From positions 14,333,501-14,397,500 of the forward strand of contig NC_092569.1 of assembly GCF_037975245.1 (NCBI RefSeq): DNA of 64,000 nt. Reading direction: 5' to 3'. The position numbers and the translations under genes are program-made. Position 1 is the stretch's first letter. Each line of letters opens with the position of its first letter. The stretch is from Apostichopus japonicus. Its lineage: Eukaryota; Echinodermata; Holothuroidea; Aspidochirotida; Stichopodidae. Shown piece after piece: positions 1-11,794 of this stretch. Under the pieces are notes generated by a model that searched no databases, was not told where the DNA came from, and worked only from the letters and a program-made list of their open reading frames with translations.

Positions 1-2242
1 AATTGGGTATCATTGGAAAGCTACGATTGCATAGAAAATGATAATTTGTATAATTCTGTTCATTTCACGCCCTTTTTAAAGCTGAATTAAGGCTATACCA
101 AATCGACGGCGATATGCAATAAATCATTACCCTTTAACTTCTTTGACATAGAGCCAAGTTGGTAATCTATTGGTGATTTTCCTTACCGGTGTGTTGAAAT
201 GACCGAATAATTGCAAATGTATGAAACGAATAGGAAAATCTTTGAGATTTTCTTCTTAATTTCTTATTTGCATTCTGCTACATACTGTTTAATATGTCGC
301 CACCAATTTAACAAATAAGTGCTTCTACACGACACGACTACACGAACTTATTAAGGCGCTAGTGCTAAGTATACTCACCAAGTCATCCATATACTAAGTG
401 GCTGCATTCAAAGATCTAATTATATACAAAGAGTAACTGACCAGAAATATGAACAATGTAACATACTTGAATTTTCTGCTTTCAGATTCCTTTTAGCCCA
501 GTGAAAATGAAAGGATGCAAAGAACAGTGGTATACCTCCATTGCTCTGTGGTCTTTGATCATTGTACTATTGTTCATAGTCAGTGGATTGATACCTTTGT
601 GGAAGAACTTGTATTCCACTTCTTTAATTTCTCAGGGGATGTCCAACTTAGAGTAACAATTTCTTTGATGCAATAACCACATATGGACCTCCTGAAATGT
701 GCCAAGATCTGTACAAAATTTGTAATTGATGATGTGAGGGTCATTGAGAGTAAGGATATTGTATTTGATTGTTAACTTAAACATTGTACTGTTTACGTTC
801 AGTTTGAAGATGTAGTACACTTAAAAGAGAAATGAGTATGAGTGCTGGTGCAATAAGTGTCTGCAATAGCTGGAAGGACCCTAAACAACAATAGTATGTC
901 ACAGACGGACAACACAGGTCGTAGCTGGAAACGTTCTTATACTTTGTTGTTATCTTTGTATTTCTTATCATTGTGAAAGCCATGGCAATGTGTCTATTTA
1001 TATTAGGTCGTTACAAAACCAACTAACCTACACAATTGTCTATGAAATGCTCCCAGGGGTTTCATGCAATTTTCTCAAAGTTTGCATTTGCTAGGAAGTT
1101 TGATGTTAATATGCAAAGAGAATGTATGTCAAGTTTTAAGAGAAATAAATGTGCAGAGTCTTGACTTTTGCTGTGCAGTTCCTTCCACCTCAACCACAGT
1201 TTTATATAGCTGACTTTTACTTCAAAATAGTATCATTGTATATAAACATCACATAGATTCTGCTAAAAGTAGTGATATAGTTGCAGCAGAAATTAAGCAA
1301 TGAACAAGCTCCATTGTTTCAAAAGATAATGTTATTGTTCCTATGCCATGACATTTGTGTTACATCACTAAGTATAATAAATGAGTAGAGGTACTGGTCG
1401 AGTGTTATAAACTGATTAGTGCCCAACCACCCAAAAGTGATGTTCTTGTCAAATCCCAAGTATTTCATATGTGATTAAGAATTCGTTGCACTAAACTTGT
1501 TTTACTGTAACAACTGCAAACTTCTTTGTTGCGACCCATCAAGTAGGTTTTGCATATGAAGCGCGACCCACCTTGTCGGACCACGCGAAATCAAGAGGAT
1601 ATGTACAGCATTCCTTACATAGACGTATGGAATAATCATGCAAACCGGTTTGATCATAATGTGTGCAACATTAACATGAGTGAAGGGGGTAGGTAAGACT
1701 TGACAGTGACAAACTATAGGGCCTTTTGTGTTCCACTTGGCAACCACATAGTGGGGTCTACGCAATACTATGGTATTCCCTAAATATGTACTTGTTACAA
1801 CTTTCAGGAAAGTTTTCGTTACCCACCAAATATAAAATATTGTATATACAGTAAGTCAGATTAATAATTCCTGTGCTGCGCTGTTCCTCCAAGGTACTCT
1901 GTCCAGTTTTAACTAGCTATATGTGAGTGTGAAGGAGAGTTGTAACTATAATGTTATATTGATTTTTATGTCAAAACCAGCAATGAAACAAACCTTGAAC
2001 CCATACAATTTATCTATCATATACATTTCTTCTCCTTGTGCATTGCTATGTATTTGTTTTCGTAGCACCTAGGGGAAGAATGCTTTTCAGGTCAGATTGA
2101 TGTAATACTTGTTAAATACATATACAATGGTAAATAGTTTGAACCTCAATGCTTTCATTATACTTATGAAAGTTCAAAATGAGGCTAGCTAGACTTCTGA
2201 TTGTATCACACTTATATTCTGACAAATTATGTATTGACTTTT
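1..2242. other. Non-coding stretch, nothing recognised
   Basis: AT-rich sequence. Open frames are short and show no motif on either strand. No repeat, RNA gene or element end was identified. Confidence 0.5.
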
Positions 2243-2749
2243 GACAGTGTTTGCTCAATTGAAGATGAGCTTAAGCGAGGAGGAGGAGGAGTGCAGTTGC
2301 ATAGAAACAACATTGTGGAAGATCTTTTGAACCTATACCAAAACCCATAGTTATCTTTAAGAAACCTAAAGGTGACATTTGAAGGTGAAGAAGGGGAAGA
2401 CATGGGGCCTCACCAAGGAATGATGACAAGTTTCTGAAAGGAAGTCACCAAAGAATACTTACTAGGGGAGCATGTATTTCTTCCGAAATTGGCCCTCTAT
2501 CGTTGTAGAAGGGAGAGTGCAAAGTTAACAGCAACTGGCAGAGTACTGAACCATTCGGCAGCACTAACAGAAACACTACCATGCCGTGTTGCACGGTGTG
2601 TAATAATTTCGAGGATGTTGGAAGAGGTTGACACATAATACATCTTGGAGGATTTCCTCCTATATATATGTCCGAGTGAAAAAAAAACATCTTGTCTAAA
2701 GCTATATCTGCCTTCAGTTACTGCCCATTGCAGAATTAGAGACGCTTGA
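2243..2749 (+). pseudogene. HECT-domain (G2E3-like) ubiquitin ligase fragment, broken
   Basis: One reading frame stays homologous to the start of a HECT domain for about 168 codons but carries in-frame stops at 2348 (TAG), 2435 (TGA), 2636 (TAA) and 2747 (TGA). Recognisable pieces, in order, are a segment reading VQLHRNNIVEDLL, then VTFEGEEGEDMG (the HECT entry motif, normally ending in G-G), EYLLGEHVFLPKLALYRC, and GRVLNHSAALTETLP. In G2E3-like proteins these blocks form the N-lobe of the HECT domain, which binds the E2 enzyme. The C-lobe with the catalytic cysteine is not seen. No introns are needed across the blocks, so it may be a retrocopy or a fragment of a single-exon family member; the sequence does not decide this. 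The match is by eye, so the subfamily name is less certain than the HECT call. Confidence 0.6.
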
Positions 2750-5439
2750 AACATTTTGTTTGTGTTACAAAACCTCATCTATTAAAAGACAGAAATGAGA
2801 AGCAGATATGAGCACTTAACATAACAGACAAGATCAATGGCAATGGCAATGAAATCTGTCCAATGTTGACTTGAGACTTTGAAAAGTTTAATGACTTGGA
2901 CAATTGACAAAAAAATGCAAGTATTTGCAGAATACACGTTTAATTCTTTATAGTGCCATGATATTTTTCAATTGTATGTAGGCCACAGCATCATCCATGA
3001 AGGGGTACGTTTATGATATGATTGCAAAAAGCGGTTATTCTTTATTCTAACATTGCAATTCTAGGTGGTCTGGGTATGGATGGTAATGAATTAACTCATT
3101 GGGCAATGCAATCCTTGACTCATGTGTCCTAGCCACATATTTCAAACCTGATTAGCTTCAAGTAACCATTGGCACAAACTATTAGGACCAGGAACCGAAT
3201 ACGGACGTCTTGTGACAGCTTTTCCCCATCTTCTTGCCATTCCAATAGTGTCAACAGTTTCTAATGTATATCCTACACTATTTAATTCTAACTAGTATAA
3301 GTAGACATCATCTGTTGATAGTCAGAGATTATTTTCGTCACGTTAAAATAGTGGTGATAAATTTGTTATAATTAATTAAATACTAAATGCTAAAGATCAA
3401 GTGTATGCTGTTCACTGAATTCACAATTCGGTGAATGGAATGAATGAGATGTCACATGAGTGTCATGCTGAGTGTCACATTCTTATACTTATGGGTACAA
3501 CTGTAGCACTTAATGCAATGCATTCCATTCATTCCTACATTGGACAATATAAACTTTGATCTGTACAGAATATTTCAGCTTATTTAGTTATACTTTTGCA
3601 TTTGTAGACATTTTGACAGGTTTACATCTTCATCGCAACTAAATTCCTTTCAGATGTAAACTGTTAAGTTTAACATGTGTACTGAATATGTTTTTAATCC
3701 TGTACATATGCACTACATCCGTTCCTTCCTCTATATATCGAGAAGTTTTATTAATGTGTGTACTATGTATGGTGTGCATATTAACATCTTTCTGCTGATT
3801 AGGGGTTAAAAAAAGGATTTGTGGAATCACAAATTACATGTTAAGACAAAAAATTAGCATCTCATAAATATCTCATTCCCACAAAAAACAAACTGCATGT
3901 CAACTGATAAAATGATGCTCATCTCGACACCAAAGTTCGGAAAGTCTGCATGCGGGCATCTTATGCGTTCTTGCAAAGCTTTTTAAGAGATATTTGGGTA
4001 AGTGGCACTATTGTTCAGCTGAATTTTCTTGAGCAAGTTGTAAATGTATGACGTCGAATACTTTATTGATTTTGCCATCATCTTTGAAGAAATTGCTTTT
4101 GAAGGAGAAGCAGTACTTGCACTCCTAACAGCTTACTTTGGGATACCCCGATGACCTGAATTGTAAATGGGGAATAATGTAGTGACTGATCGATACTGTA
4201 CATAGTACCTGCATATCATGATCCTTTGTTTTGCGATGATTTCGGTTACTCAATGCAATGCGCCACCATTTTCTGATGGATTTTTTTGTAGATATTTCTT
4301 GTTTTCTTTCTTCTTCGAAAGATACAGTACAGTATGTTGATGGTTTACTGGTTCATTTAAGCAAATTTATTAGGTGCATAAGCTAGCCGGTTGGCCCCTC
4401 ACGTATCAAATAGTTCCTCACCATTGCATAGGCCTAGTTTAGCCCCAAATACGTTTTGAAAGCAGTGGTACAGCACATGAACCATTAATTTATTACTCGA
4501 TTTAGATTTTAAGCCTAGCCTATAGAGGACTACACGTCCGAAGTTACACTGCAGCGCTACTAGGCCCAGATGATATCGACAACTTGACAACTTTGACCAT
4601 ACTTCTGTGAACGTTTTGCCATGCTGGAAGATTGAACTGCGCAGGCTTTGACTACGCTATACCATATCAATCTGAACACTCTGAACGCAACAATGAAACG
4701 TATTAAACATTTCTCTGATTGTACTTTCGGCAATAGGCCTAATGTTTGATATTCTTAACACATTTCTTCGGCAAACTTCTAGACATGAATTTGAAATTCC
4801 CTTGGACAAGAGATTCACGTAGTTGACGAGTGACTTGTCGCAAATTTCTGGAAATTCGGTCAATGTATCATCGACGTTGCTAAGATCAGCCGACATCGTT
4901 TTTACATACCAACCGACATTTAGTCCTTCCATAATTCAAAATCCCATTACGTTAGATGGACCTGAAAATTTCTTTAAATTTTGTAAGATTTCAGTTTTCT
5001 GAAGCCCAAAAAGGGCCACAATGGCACATTAAACGAATTTTAAAGGGCATAATATCCAGATTCTAGCAGCAGAGACGGGCTTCGGAGCGTGTTATGAAAT
5101 AGTATAACGTGGCAATGTGAGCTACACATAACTACGGATGGACGAATATGGTAAATAACTGGTTTTCTGCTCCAAGTATTAGCAAATTTCTTTGATAGTT
5201 TTTCATATCCGTCACATTTCTACAATTTCTTTTGGTTTCCCTAATCTCACTTATATCAAGAAGTTTTTTGAAATATACCTTAACTCACTCGATTTCCTTA
5301 CGAACAGAAACTTTTATTGAAAGAGGAAGTACTGATAAGACTACTTATTTGGGTTCGTGCAGTTATGAGGAAAGTCACGTGTACCAGAAACTAAATTTTG
5401 GAAATCTCTAATTCGATTTCTTTATATGTCGAATTCAAT
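2750..5439. other. Mostly non-coding stretch
   Basis: No recognised gene. It contains one unrecognised minus-strand open frame (4657-4932, listed separately) and AT-rich sequence without clear repeat structure. Confidence 0.45.
4657..4932 (-). CDS. Unrecognised 91-codon open frame, possible first exon
   Basis: The frame opens with ATG at 4932 and encodes a mixed, non-repetitive peptide with balanced charge and five cysteines, unlike the low-complexity frames around it. The N-terminal 60 residues (starting MEGLNVGWYVK) have the more protein-like composition; the last third looks random. I recognise no domain. Nothing in the neighbourhood supports a transcript, and no clear splice donor was pinned down. 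It could equally be a chance open frame. Confidence 0.2.
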   Translation of the reverse strand: MEGLNVGWYVKTMSADLSNVDDTLTEFPEICDKSLVNYVNLLSKGISNSCLEVCRRNVLRISNIRPIAESTIREMFNTFHCCVQSVQIDMV

Positions 5440-5713
5440 TGAAACTTTGAACACCATTTCTTCTATCATTATTTTCCTTTGAAGTGGTATGGTTTCATAA
5501 TGCATATTACTTTATTTAAAACTAAATGGCTTTCATAAACGTTAGAACACCATACTCTCCATTAAAATACACATGACTTTGTGCGGCATAATTAAAATAG
5601 TATGATCAATTGAATTTTAGACAGTGATAGTTGACAAAAGTTTGGTAGTTCATCTTCTGTAATAAACATTTACTAAGACGCCAGGCAGACCGTAATAAAG
5701 AATGGACTTTTCA
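5440..5713 (+). repeat. Left copy of a ~270-bp direct repeat (possible LTR)
   Basis: Starts TGAAACTTTGAACACC and ends GGACTTTTCA, so it has TG...CA ends, with an AATAAA-type signal (GTAATAAACATTTAC) near its 3' end. It is matched by a diverged copy at 7615-7875. The two flank the Gypsy integrase relic. No convincing primer-binding site follows it, so LTR identity is uncertain. Confidence 0.6.
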
Positions 5714-5768
5714 GGCAGAAACGAAAGTATACGAATATACCTTTTCCATGAATAACAACATTGTGAGG

Positions 5769-7057
5769 AGGAGGAATTGAAACAATATTGGGCAATACGG
5801 TTAGAGCTTTCGTTAGGAAATGGTTGTTTATTATGGGTTAGACGTGCTATTATACCGCAACAATGTCAGCAACACATTTTAAAAGAACTGCATGATTGCC
5901 ACACCGGTATGTCTCGTATCATATCTCTGGCCAAATCTTTTGTCTGGTGGCCAGGCATGGATTATGACATTGAGGACCTAGTTAGATCTTGTTCTGTTTG
6001 CTCCAAAGAACAGAACACCCCAAGAAAACACCCTTAATTCTTCGGCCTTGGGCTACCAATCCCTTGCATAAAATTCACCTAGATTTTGCAGAAATCAATG
6101 GCCAACAATGTCTGTTACTGGTTGATAGTCATTCTAAGTGACTTGAAGTTTCTCCATGTCGATTACAACAGCTTCAGTAACGGTTTCGAAGTTGCGAACA
6201 GTATTTGCTTAGTTTGGTCTTCCTGTACAAGTTGTGATTGATTATGGTCTACAGTTCATTGTAGAGGAATTCAAAAATTTCTTAAAACTGACATAAATTG
6301 ACCCCTCCAAACCACTCTTCTAGCAATGGCTTGGCAGACAGACATGTTCAAACTTTCAAGAGAATGTTTAAGAAATCAGAACAAAGTTTGTTAGTTTACA
6401 ACATAAGGTTGCACACATTCTATTTCAGTATAAAAATATTCTCCACACAACTAGTGAAAAGACCCCCAGCAGAGTACTTTTGACCAGAGCTCCCCGAACC
6501 AAACTTACACTTGTTAAGCCATCTCTTAAACGTTCGGTCGAGCACCGTCGGGCTAGATCTAAATTCTATCAAGATGGTGTAAATCCGAGTGGATACCTGG
6601 GACAACAGTTGAAGTTAAAGGTTCACTAACCTATTTGGTAAGAACAACAGTGAACAACCGTTGATATGTGCATGCTAATCATCTTAGGCATGATGATTCC
6701 TAACGTTAAAATGCTTCTCCTGAAATGGATATTGCAAATCCAAATCAGGATACCAGGTTTGTACCCAGTGCAATAAGGTTTCCTACTGTCACACATACTT
6801 CCATAGTTCCAGAAATCACGCCAGATCCCTCACCATATGTTATTACTTCTCCATCGAGAGGTTCATCTTATATTTCTAATGATTCTAAATTGCAAAAATA
6901 TGATGAGAAAAGCACTATTTCTACGCCAGCAAAAACCAAACCTAGTTCAAAACTTTCTAGTCCTGGAGTTCTTGCGTCTCCAAAACCAGGTCCGGTAGAG
7001 TTGTCCGACCCCCTAAGTTTTTTAATTTGTGACTTTATATCCGACAGACAGAAATAG
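5769..7057 (+). pseudogene. Ty3/Gypsy retrotransposon integrase relic
   Basis: The first 90 codons (to a stop at 6035) carry the end of the RNase H-integrase linker and the zinc-binding domain: histidines in ELHDCHTG, the conserved KSFVWWPGMD block, and the cysteine pair in CSVCSKEQ. After the stop the integrase core can be followed through frame changes: LHKIHLDFAEING (first catalytic Asp), LLLVDSHSK, FGLPVQVVIDYGLQF (second Asp, with the usual DNG altered to DYG) and NGLADRHVQTFKRMF, where the catalytic Glu is replaced by Asp. Stops and frameshifts interrupt the core. A 110-codon frame at 6725-7057, rich in Ser and Pro, lies where the C-terminal extension of Gypsy Pol would be. Protease, reverse transcriptase and RNase H are absent. 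A purine run (AAGGGAGGA near 7268) and an AATAAA near 7309 may be its original 3' end. Confidence 0.75.
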
Positions 7058-7614
7058 TGTATTTTTATATTATGTTTCATAATTCGGTTAGTCAGTGATT
7101 TATTAGGTTTGTGGATTGTGAAAGTTGTATATTTTGATATCTCCAATAGTTTAGTCGATAGGTTTATAGTACATAACTTGTCAAAATGAACTTGTCCTTT
7201 CAGTGAATATTTTGCTAAAATTATTAAAGGTTGTTACAATGATAAAATAGTGGTCTCATAGCTGCAAGGGAGGATTTTTATATATTAAGAGTTTAGTGAC
7301 ATGTGCAAATAAAAGACGTTCGTGTGCAATATGTAGAAAGGCAGTGAGTGAATACCGTAACATTGAACAGGATTGATCATGTGATAAATTTCCTTTAGGA
7401 AAGATACGATATTCGATGCAAACTTTCTAACTTACATATCATGTAGTCTATTTGCAAAGATATCTCTCTCTTGGATCCTATTTTATTTCTTCGTAGCCAA
7501 AAGGATGTCGAGGACTGATGTCGAAGACGACAATGATACTCAACCTCTCTTGCAGGTTTGAATTATTTACGTTTTTTCGTTATTGAGTTATTGAAAATGA
7601 TATTGAAATTTTGA
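7058..7614. other. Gypsy 3' remnant and unassigned sequence
   Basis: It holds a purine tract near 7268 and AATAAAAG near 7309 that may be the 3' end of the Gypsy relic. It also holds a 17-codon ATG-led frame at 7505-7555 ending at a GT dinucleotide, discussed in the findings. Confidence 0.35.
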
Positions 7615-7875
7615 TGAAACTTTGAACACCATTTCTTCTCTCATTATTTTCATTTGAAGTGGTATGCACATTTCCTCTATTTAAAACTATATGGCTTTCA
7701 TAAACGTTAGAATACCATACTCTCCATTGAAATACACATGCTGTGCGGCATAATTAAAATTGTATGATCAATTGTATTTTAGTTAGTGATAGTTGACATA
7801 AGTATGGTAGTTCATCTTCTGTAATAAACATTTACTAAGACGCCAAGTAGGCCGTAATAAAGAATGGACTTTTCG
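7615..7875 (+). repeat. Right copy of the ~270-bp direct repeat
   Basis: Nearly colinear with 5440-5713, including ACTAAGACGCCA and GTAATAAAGAATGGACTTTTC blocks. It is shorter by small deletions in its first half. The terminal CA of the left copy is CG here. Confidence 0.6.
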
Positions 7876-7895
7876 ATCAGCAAACCGTTTGTATT

Positions 7896-8105
7896 ATGTG
7901 TGTGCCATTGACACAGATGTTTCAACGTCGATTTCTTAAACATTCTGTAAGGAATGGTATTAAGAATGTTAGAGCAAATACTAAATATAATGTGTTAACT
8001 TCTGAGGTGAAGCTCCGTTGGTTCCAATTTCGTCTTAACAGAATTTTAGGGACAAATACTCTCATGGTTGAAATTGGCAAAACCATTGATCTATTGTGCA
8101 GATGA
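7896..8105 (+). pseudogene. LINE reverse transcriptase C-terminal fragment
   Basis: A 69-codon frame whose second half reads LRWFQFRLNRILGTNTL followed by IGKTIDLLC. This resembles the conserved stretch after the reverse transcriptase domain of many non-LTR retrotransposons, just before the cysteine-rich C-terminal motif. The frame ends at a stop where that motif should continue. The reverse transcriptase core itself is absent. It sits immediately after the right direct repeat, so the fragment probably reflects nested insertion. The LINE clade cannot be told. Confidence 0.5.
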
Positions 8106-8302
8106 GAGTTTGAAATGGGAGTGTAGGCGGTTTTACACTATCTAACGCAACGTAGTGGCCAAAAACCTGTTGTATTTTTAAGGGAGGGCCCAAAGAACAT
8201 GAACTTATAGCATGCTCCTCATGGTGAAACATAATTGCACCTATTAGGTGAATTGAGTGTACTTTTAATAGTAAGAAAGACTAGCGTAGGTTCTTATGAC
8301 CA

Positions 8303-8353
8303 ACTAGACCGGTTTCTGCTCTCAACTTTTATAGGAGGAGCTTCATCAGTAGT
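8303..8353 (-). ncRNA. Hammerhead-ribozyme-like fold, type I, 3' of the Penelope element
   Basis: Reading the minus strand from 8353: ACTA, then CTGATGA (8349-8343), a stem beginning GCTC (8341-8338) closed by GAGC (8321-8318), then GAAA (8316-8313), ACC/GGT as a minimal stem III, a C at the cleavage position (8307), and TAGT, which pairs perfectly with the initial ACTA to form stem I. All invariant core blocks are present in the right order. An A-A mismatch at the base of stem II is unusual. Penelope-like elements are known to carry minimal hammerheads with very short stem III in their terminal repeats, which fits the position 82 bases after the reverse transcriptase frame. Self-cleavage activity is inferred, not shown. 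Confidence 0.6.
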
Positions 8354-8434
8354 AAGCGTTTGAATTTTTTATATTCGGCATGAGCGTCTCGTTCTCAAAA
8401 TGCATCTATTTTCTGTGCACGAGTTTTTATGGAC

Positions 8435-9992
8435 TCATAGTGCATCTATAAGAGCATCTAAAAGAGCTTCGTGTGAACCTTCAGAGTCAGCTGATTCTTC
8501 GTTAGTACGAAACCTTGAGTTAACAAGTAAATCTTTGAGATTTTGGGCCCTTTTGTAGGCAAGAATCGGTTCTTTTGGAAACAGTTTGGATAATTCCGCG
8601 TGTTGCGAAATTAAGTGCCAATGCTTCAAAAGTGCTTTTTTTCAAATGCGTGGTTTTGATGTGGGGTGTATAGGTAAGCTTGAACACCAGTGGTGGTTCC
8701 TTTTGTTTAGGATTGGTAGTGAGGTATTGCCTACGGTTTTCAAATTGTATGCCTTTAGTGGCTGTGGCAATTTCCTCTTTCTTATAGTTACGGAGTAACA
8801 GTTTCTCTGTGAACGCATTCTTTTTCTCTAAGAAGTCAGTCTCGTTGTTACAGAGACGTGCGTATCGTAATATTTCCCCTTTAATGAAGCCTTTAAAAGT
8901 GGCAAGTGGGTGTGCAGAGTTTCTGTCGAGGTATTGGAAGGTTTCCGTGGGTTTGGTGTGGACTTTAGTGTCTAATAACCCATTGGTTTCGAACCTTGTA
9001 CCTTTGAAGATTTTCAAATCTAGGTATGTTACCTCGGTGTTTGATATTTCTACCGTAAACTTTAAGAAGCGGTGAATTTCATTCAACCTTTTTACTAGGT
9101 GTTCAAGTTCCTGATGTGTACCGTCGTAGAGCAATAGAATGTCATCTCTATAGCGGAGCCATTTTAAGGTTTTATTATCTGTCGGTAAAATCTGGTTTTC
9201 AAGTCTATGCATGACGATATCGCAGATTTCCGGAGAGGCTTGGCTACCCATGGCGCAACCGATCTTTTGTAGATAGAATTGGTTATTGAACTCGAAACAG
9301 TTTCTTGTTAAGATGAGTTCAATTAGTTTGCGCATGGATATGGAAGATATTTTATTTATTCCATATTCGCTTTGTTCCGTCTTTTCATAGACTTCTTGAC
9401 ATATATCTAATGCCTCCTCTTGGGGAGTATTGGTATACATGGCGACGACATCGAGTGTACCCCATACTACCGTTTTTGGTAACGGGGTGGCTTCCAAAAT
9501 TTGCAGAATGTGATTTGTGTCTTTCACATAAGTGCTTTGTTTTATTACAATAGGAAGCAAGAAATAGTCCACAAATTCCGATATTTTTTCGGTCGGTGAT
9601 CCGTTTCCACTTATTATCGGTCTACCGGCAAATTTTGAGTTAGCCGGGGTTGCTTTATGAATTTTTGGTAGCACATATATGACCGGTGTGCGGATCTTGT
9701 GGCTATATGGTGACAAGTACTCGAAGGTGCTTTTATCGATCTCTTTTGCAGAGAACATATCAATTAGTGTTTCCTGGACTAAACTTTTAGTTTCAAACGT
9801 CATATCACTTTTTAACTTTTCGTAGTGGTAACTATCTAATTGCCTTTCAATTTCGGTTTGATAGTCTGAGTGATTCAATATAGCAATGCCTCTACCTTTA
9901 TCGAAGGGTTTGACACCAAATTTTATTTGGCTCTTTCTCGTTCCTCTCCCAAGGTTGTCATAAACAAAATAAAATGCAATTATAGAAAACAA
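8435..9992 (-). pseudogene. Penelope-like element reverse transcriptase, 5'-truncated and frameshifted
   Basis: A 490-codon frame (9992-8520) carries an almost full Penelope-type reverse transcriptase: DKGRGIAI near residue 31, YVLPKIHK near 106, RPIISGNGSPTEKIS at 124, LDVVAMYTN at 180 (first catalytic Asp), IGCAMGSQASPE at 244, RYRDDI at 280 (YRDD catalytic box), YLDLKIF and HTKPTETFQYL downstream. The first residues come from flanking DNA, and the element probably starts near 9955, so the N-terminal part is missing. Near 8650 a run of seven A bases (minus strand) shifts the frame. The true C-terminal linker (WHLISQHAELSKLFPKEP, then AYKRAQNLKDLLVNSRF) continues in the other frame to a stop at 8435. 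No GIY-YIG endonuclease follows, although most Penelope clades have one. A hammerhead fold lies just downstream. Confidence 0.85.
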
Positions 9993-11794
9993 ATGCAGGA
10001 CAGTACCATATCATAAACACGGTGATGTCATTTGTTGATGTAGCGAACAGGGCACTGAATCCACAAACAAGTGTTAAAAGAAAACAGATGTTGCAGCTTG
10101 ATGAACTCAGAGTTTGATAAGAATAGGCTAAGAACAATGTAAGTGAGGACAATATGACTGACAGCAGTATCCTGAATGTTTTAGTCTACATACAAAATCT
10201 GATGTATCATCAAATATCAACATAGTCGCTATTAAGATCAATTAATGTCAATTATTTGATGACGGGGATTGCAAACTGTATCTGTCAGCATTCCGACAGG
10301 TTCATACTAGTTGACCTTTCTATTGTATAACGAAAACCTGCAGATGAACTAAAATATGAATACAATAGGTTAGTGACATGATCACATGATAAAAACAGTA
10401 CTGTGTATATTGAGGGGAAGGATCCGAGAAATAGGAATATGAAAGTAATACAAACATCGTGATTTGCAATCTTGAATAATAAAATAAACTGCGTGGTAAT
10501 CCACACAAGCATAATACTTTACTTCTTTGGGAGTCCCCATTGAAACAGAAAGCTTTAGAAACACCGCATAAAAAATATGGCAATTAGCAACAAGTATTGA
10601 TTCGATATCAAAACAACTGACTCCAAAGTAGGTCGTATTGGCTATTACGGAGTGCCTGGCAAAAATGGGCTAAAAAACTTACTTTTCTTGCACCCTAAGT
10701 TACAAAGGGTTAATATGTGGAAATGGCAGATCGGGTTTTATTTGGCAATTTTTTTCAGTAGTTTGCAGGTTGGTGGAGGTGTTACTTTTTCAGTAAACAA
10801 AGAAATTGCGACGTCATAGGTCTTTTCTGAGGCTATTTCAGTGCTCCAACAGTGCAACAGATAGAATTAACTGGTTCTCTGTATGACGTTTTGAAAGCGT
10901 GCTCCTTCACCAACCCTTTTGTGAGGTAAACTGAAATATTCTGCACACTTTGGTTACACTCAACTGTTTACAGTAGTAGTTTAGTTTTACACATTTTTGT
11001 GCAATAACCTTTTAACACCTTTTTAAATTTGGAAAATTATTTCCTATTGGAAGTTACCATTATTGTTGAAAGTCAGTGGTATAAAGTTGAAAACTATTAC
11101 TAAAATACCATGTTTCTTCACTAGAAAAATAAAATAATGGCTATTATATACGCTAGACTGTTCACTTTTTTCGAAATGATAACTTTTCTCTTTTTCAGAA
11201 CAGAATAATGTCTTATGTGCTAGTTTTTAAATATAGTTGTATGCAGCAAACCTTTTAACAGTTAATAGTCACGTCAAATGAGAAATCATTCTAACTCTCA
11301 ATGTAATAGGCGGCTGTTTACTGTGTTCTGTAGTTCGATTGCAAAACACCATTATTTAGGTCTAATTCAAATGCGGCACAATTTTTAATTTGTACTTGTA
11401 CAATGTCATGTCAAGCATGTCTGATGTACAAACCCAGCAACAACCATGCATGGAGATAACAATACATTCCACAATCACCGTCCTATACTCATGAACAACA
11501 ATAAATGTTTGATTGGTAGTTTAATTATTAACACTCATTATTGTAGGCCTATCCTTCCTACACTGGTAGTGTAAATATGTATGTCCAACCACAGTAACTA
11601 GCTGACCTAGGTCTTTCTTTCGTTCTCGAAGTACACAAGTACTTTTGAAAATATTCCTTATCGACGTTAGTTGAAGTATGCCTCAAGGTAAACAAAAGTT
11701 GTTACCCTTTATTTCTTCCTTACAGTGAGTTACTGAAGATTACGATGTTGATATGAGTATACTGAGTTGTATTCTGCTTTGTTTGCTTATACAG

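Noticed and set aside
2445-2778. Two minus-strand frames of 81 and 93 codons
   Set aside because: They lie antisense to the HECT pseudogene, whose plus-strand frame has the recognisable homology.
8586-9075. Plus-strand frames
   Set aside because: Antisense shadows of the Penelope reverse transcriptase.
10030-10105. Short frame reading VDVANRALNPQTSVKRKQML
   Set aside because: It faintly recalls a segment of retrotransposon integrases, but it is too short and stops follow at once.
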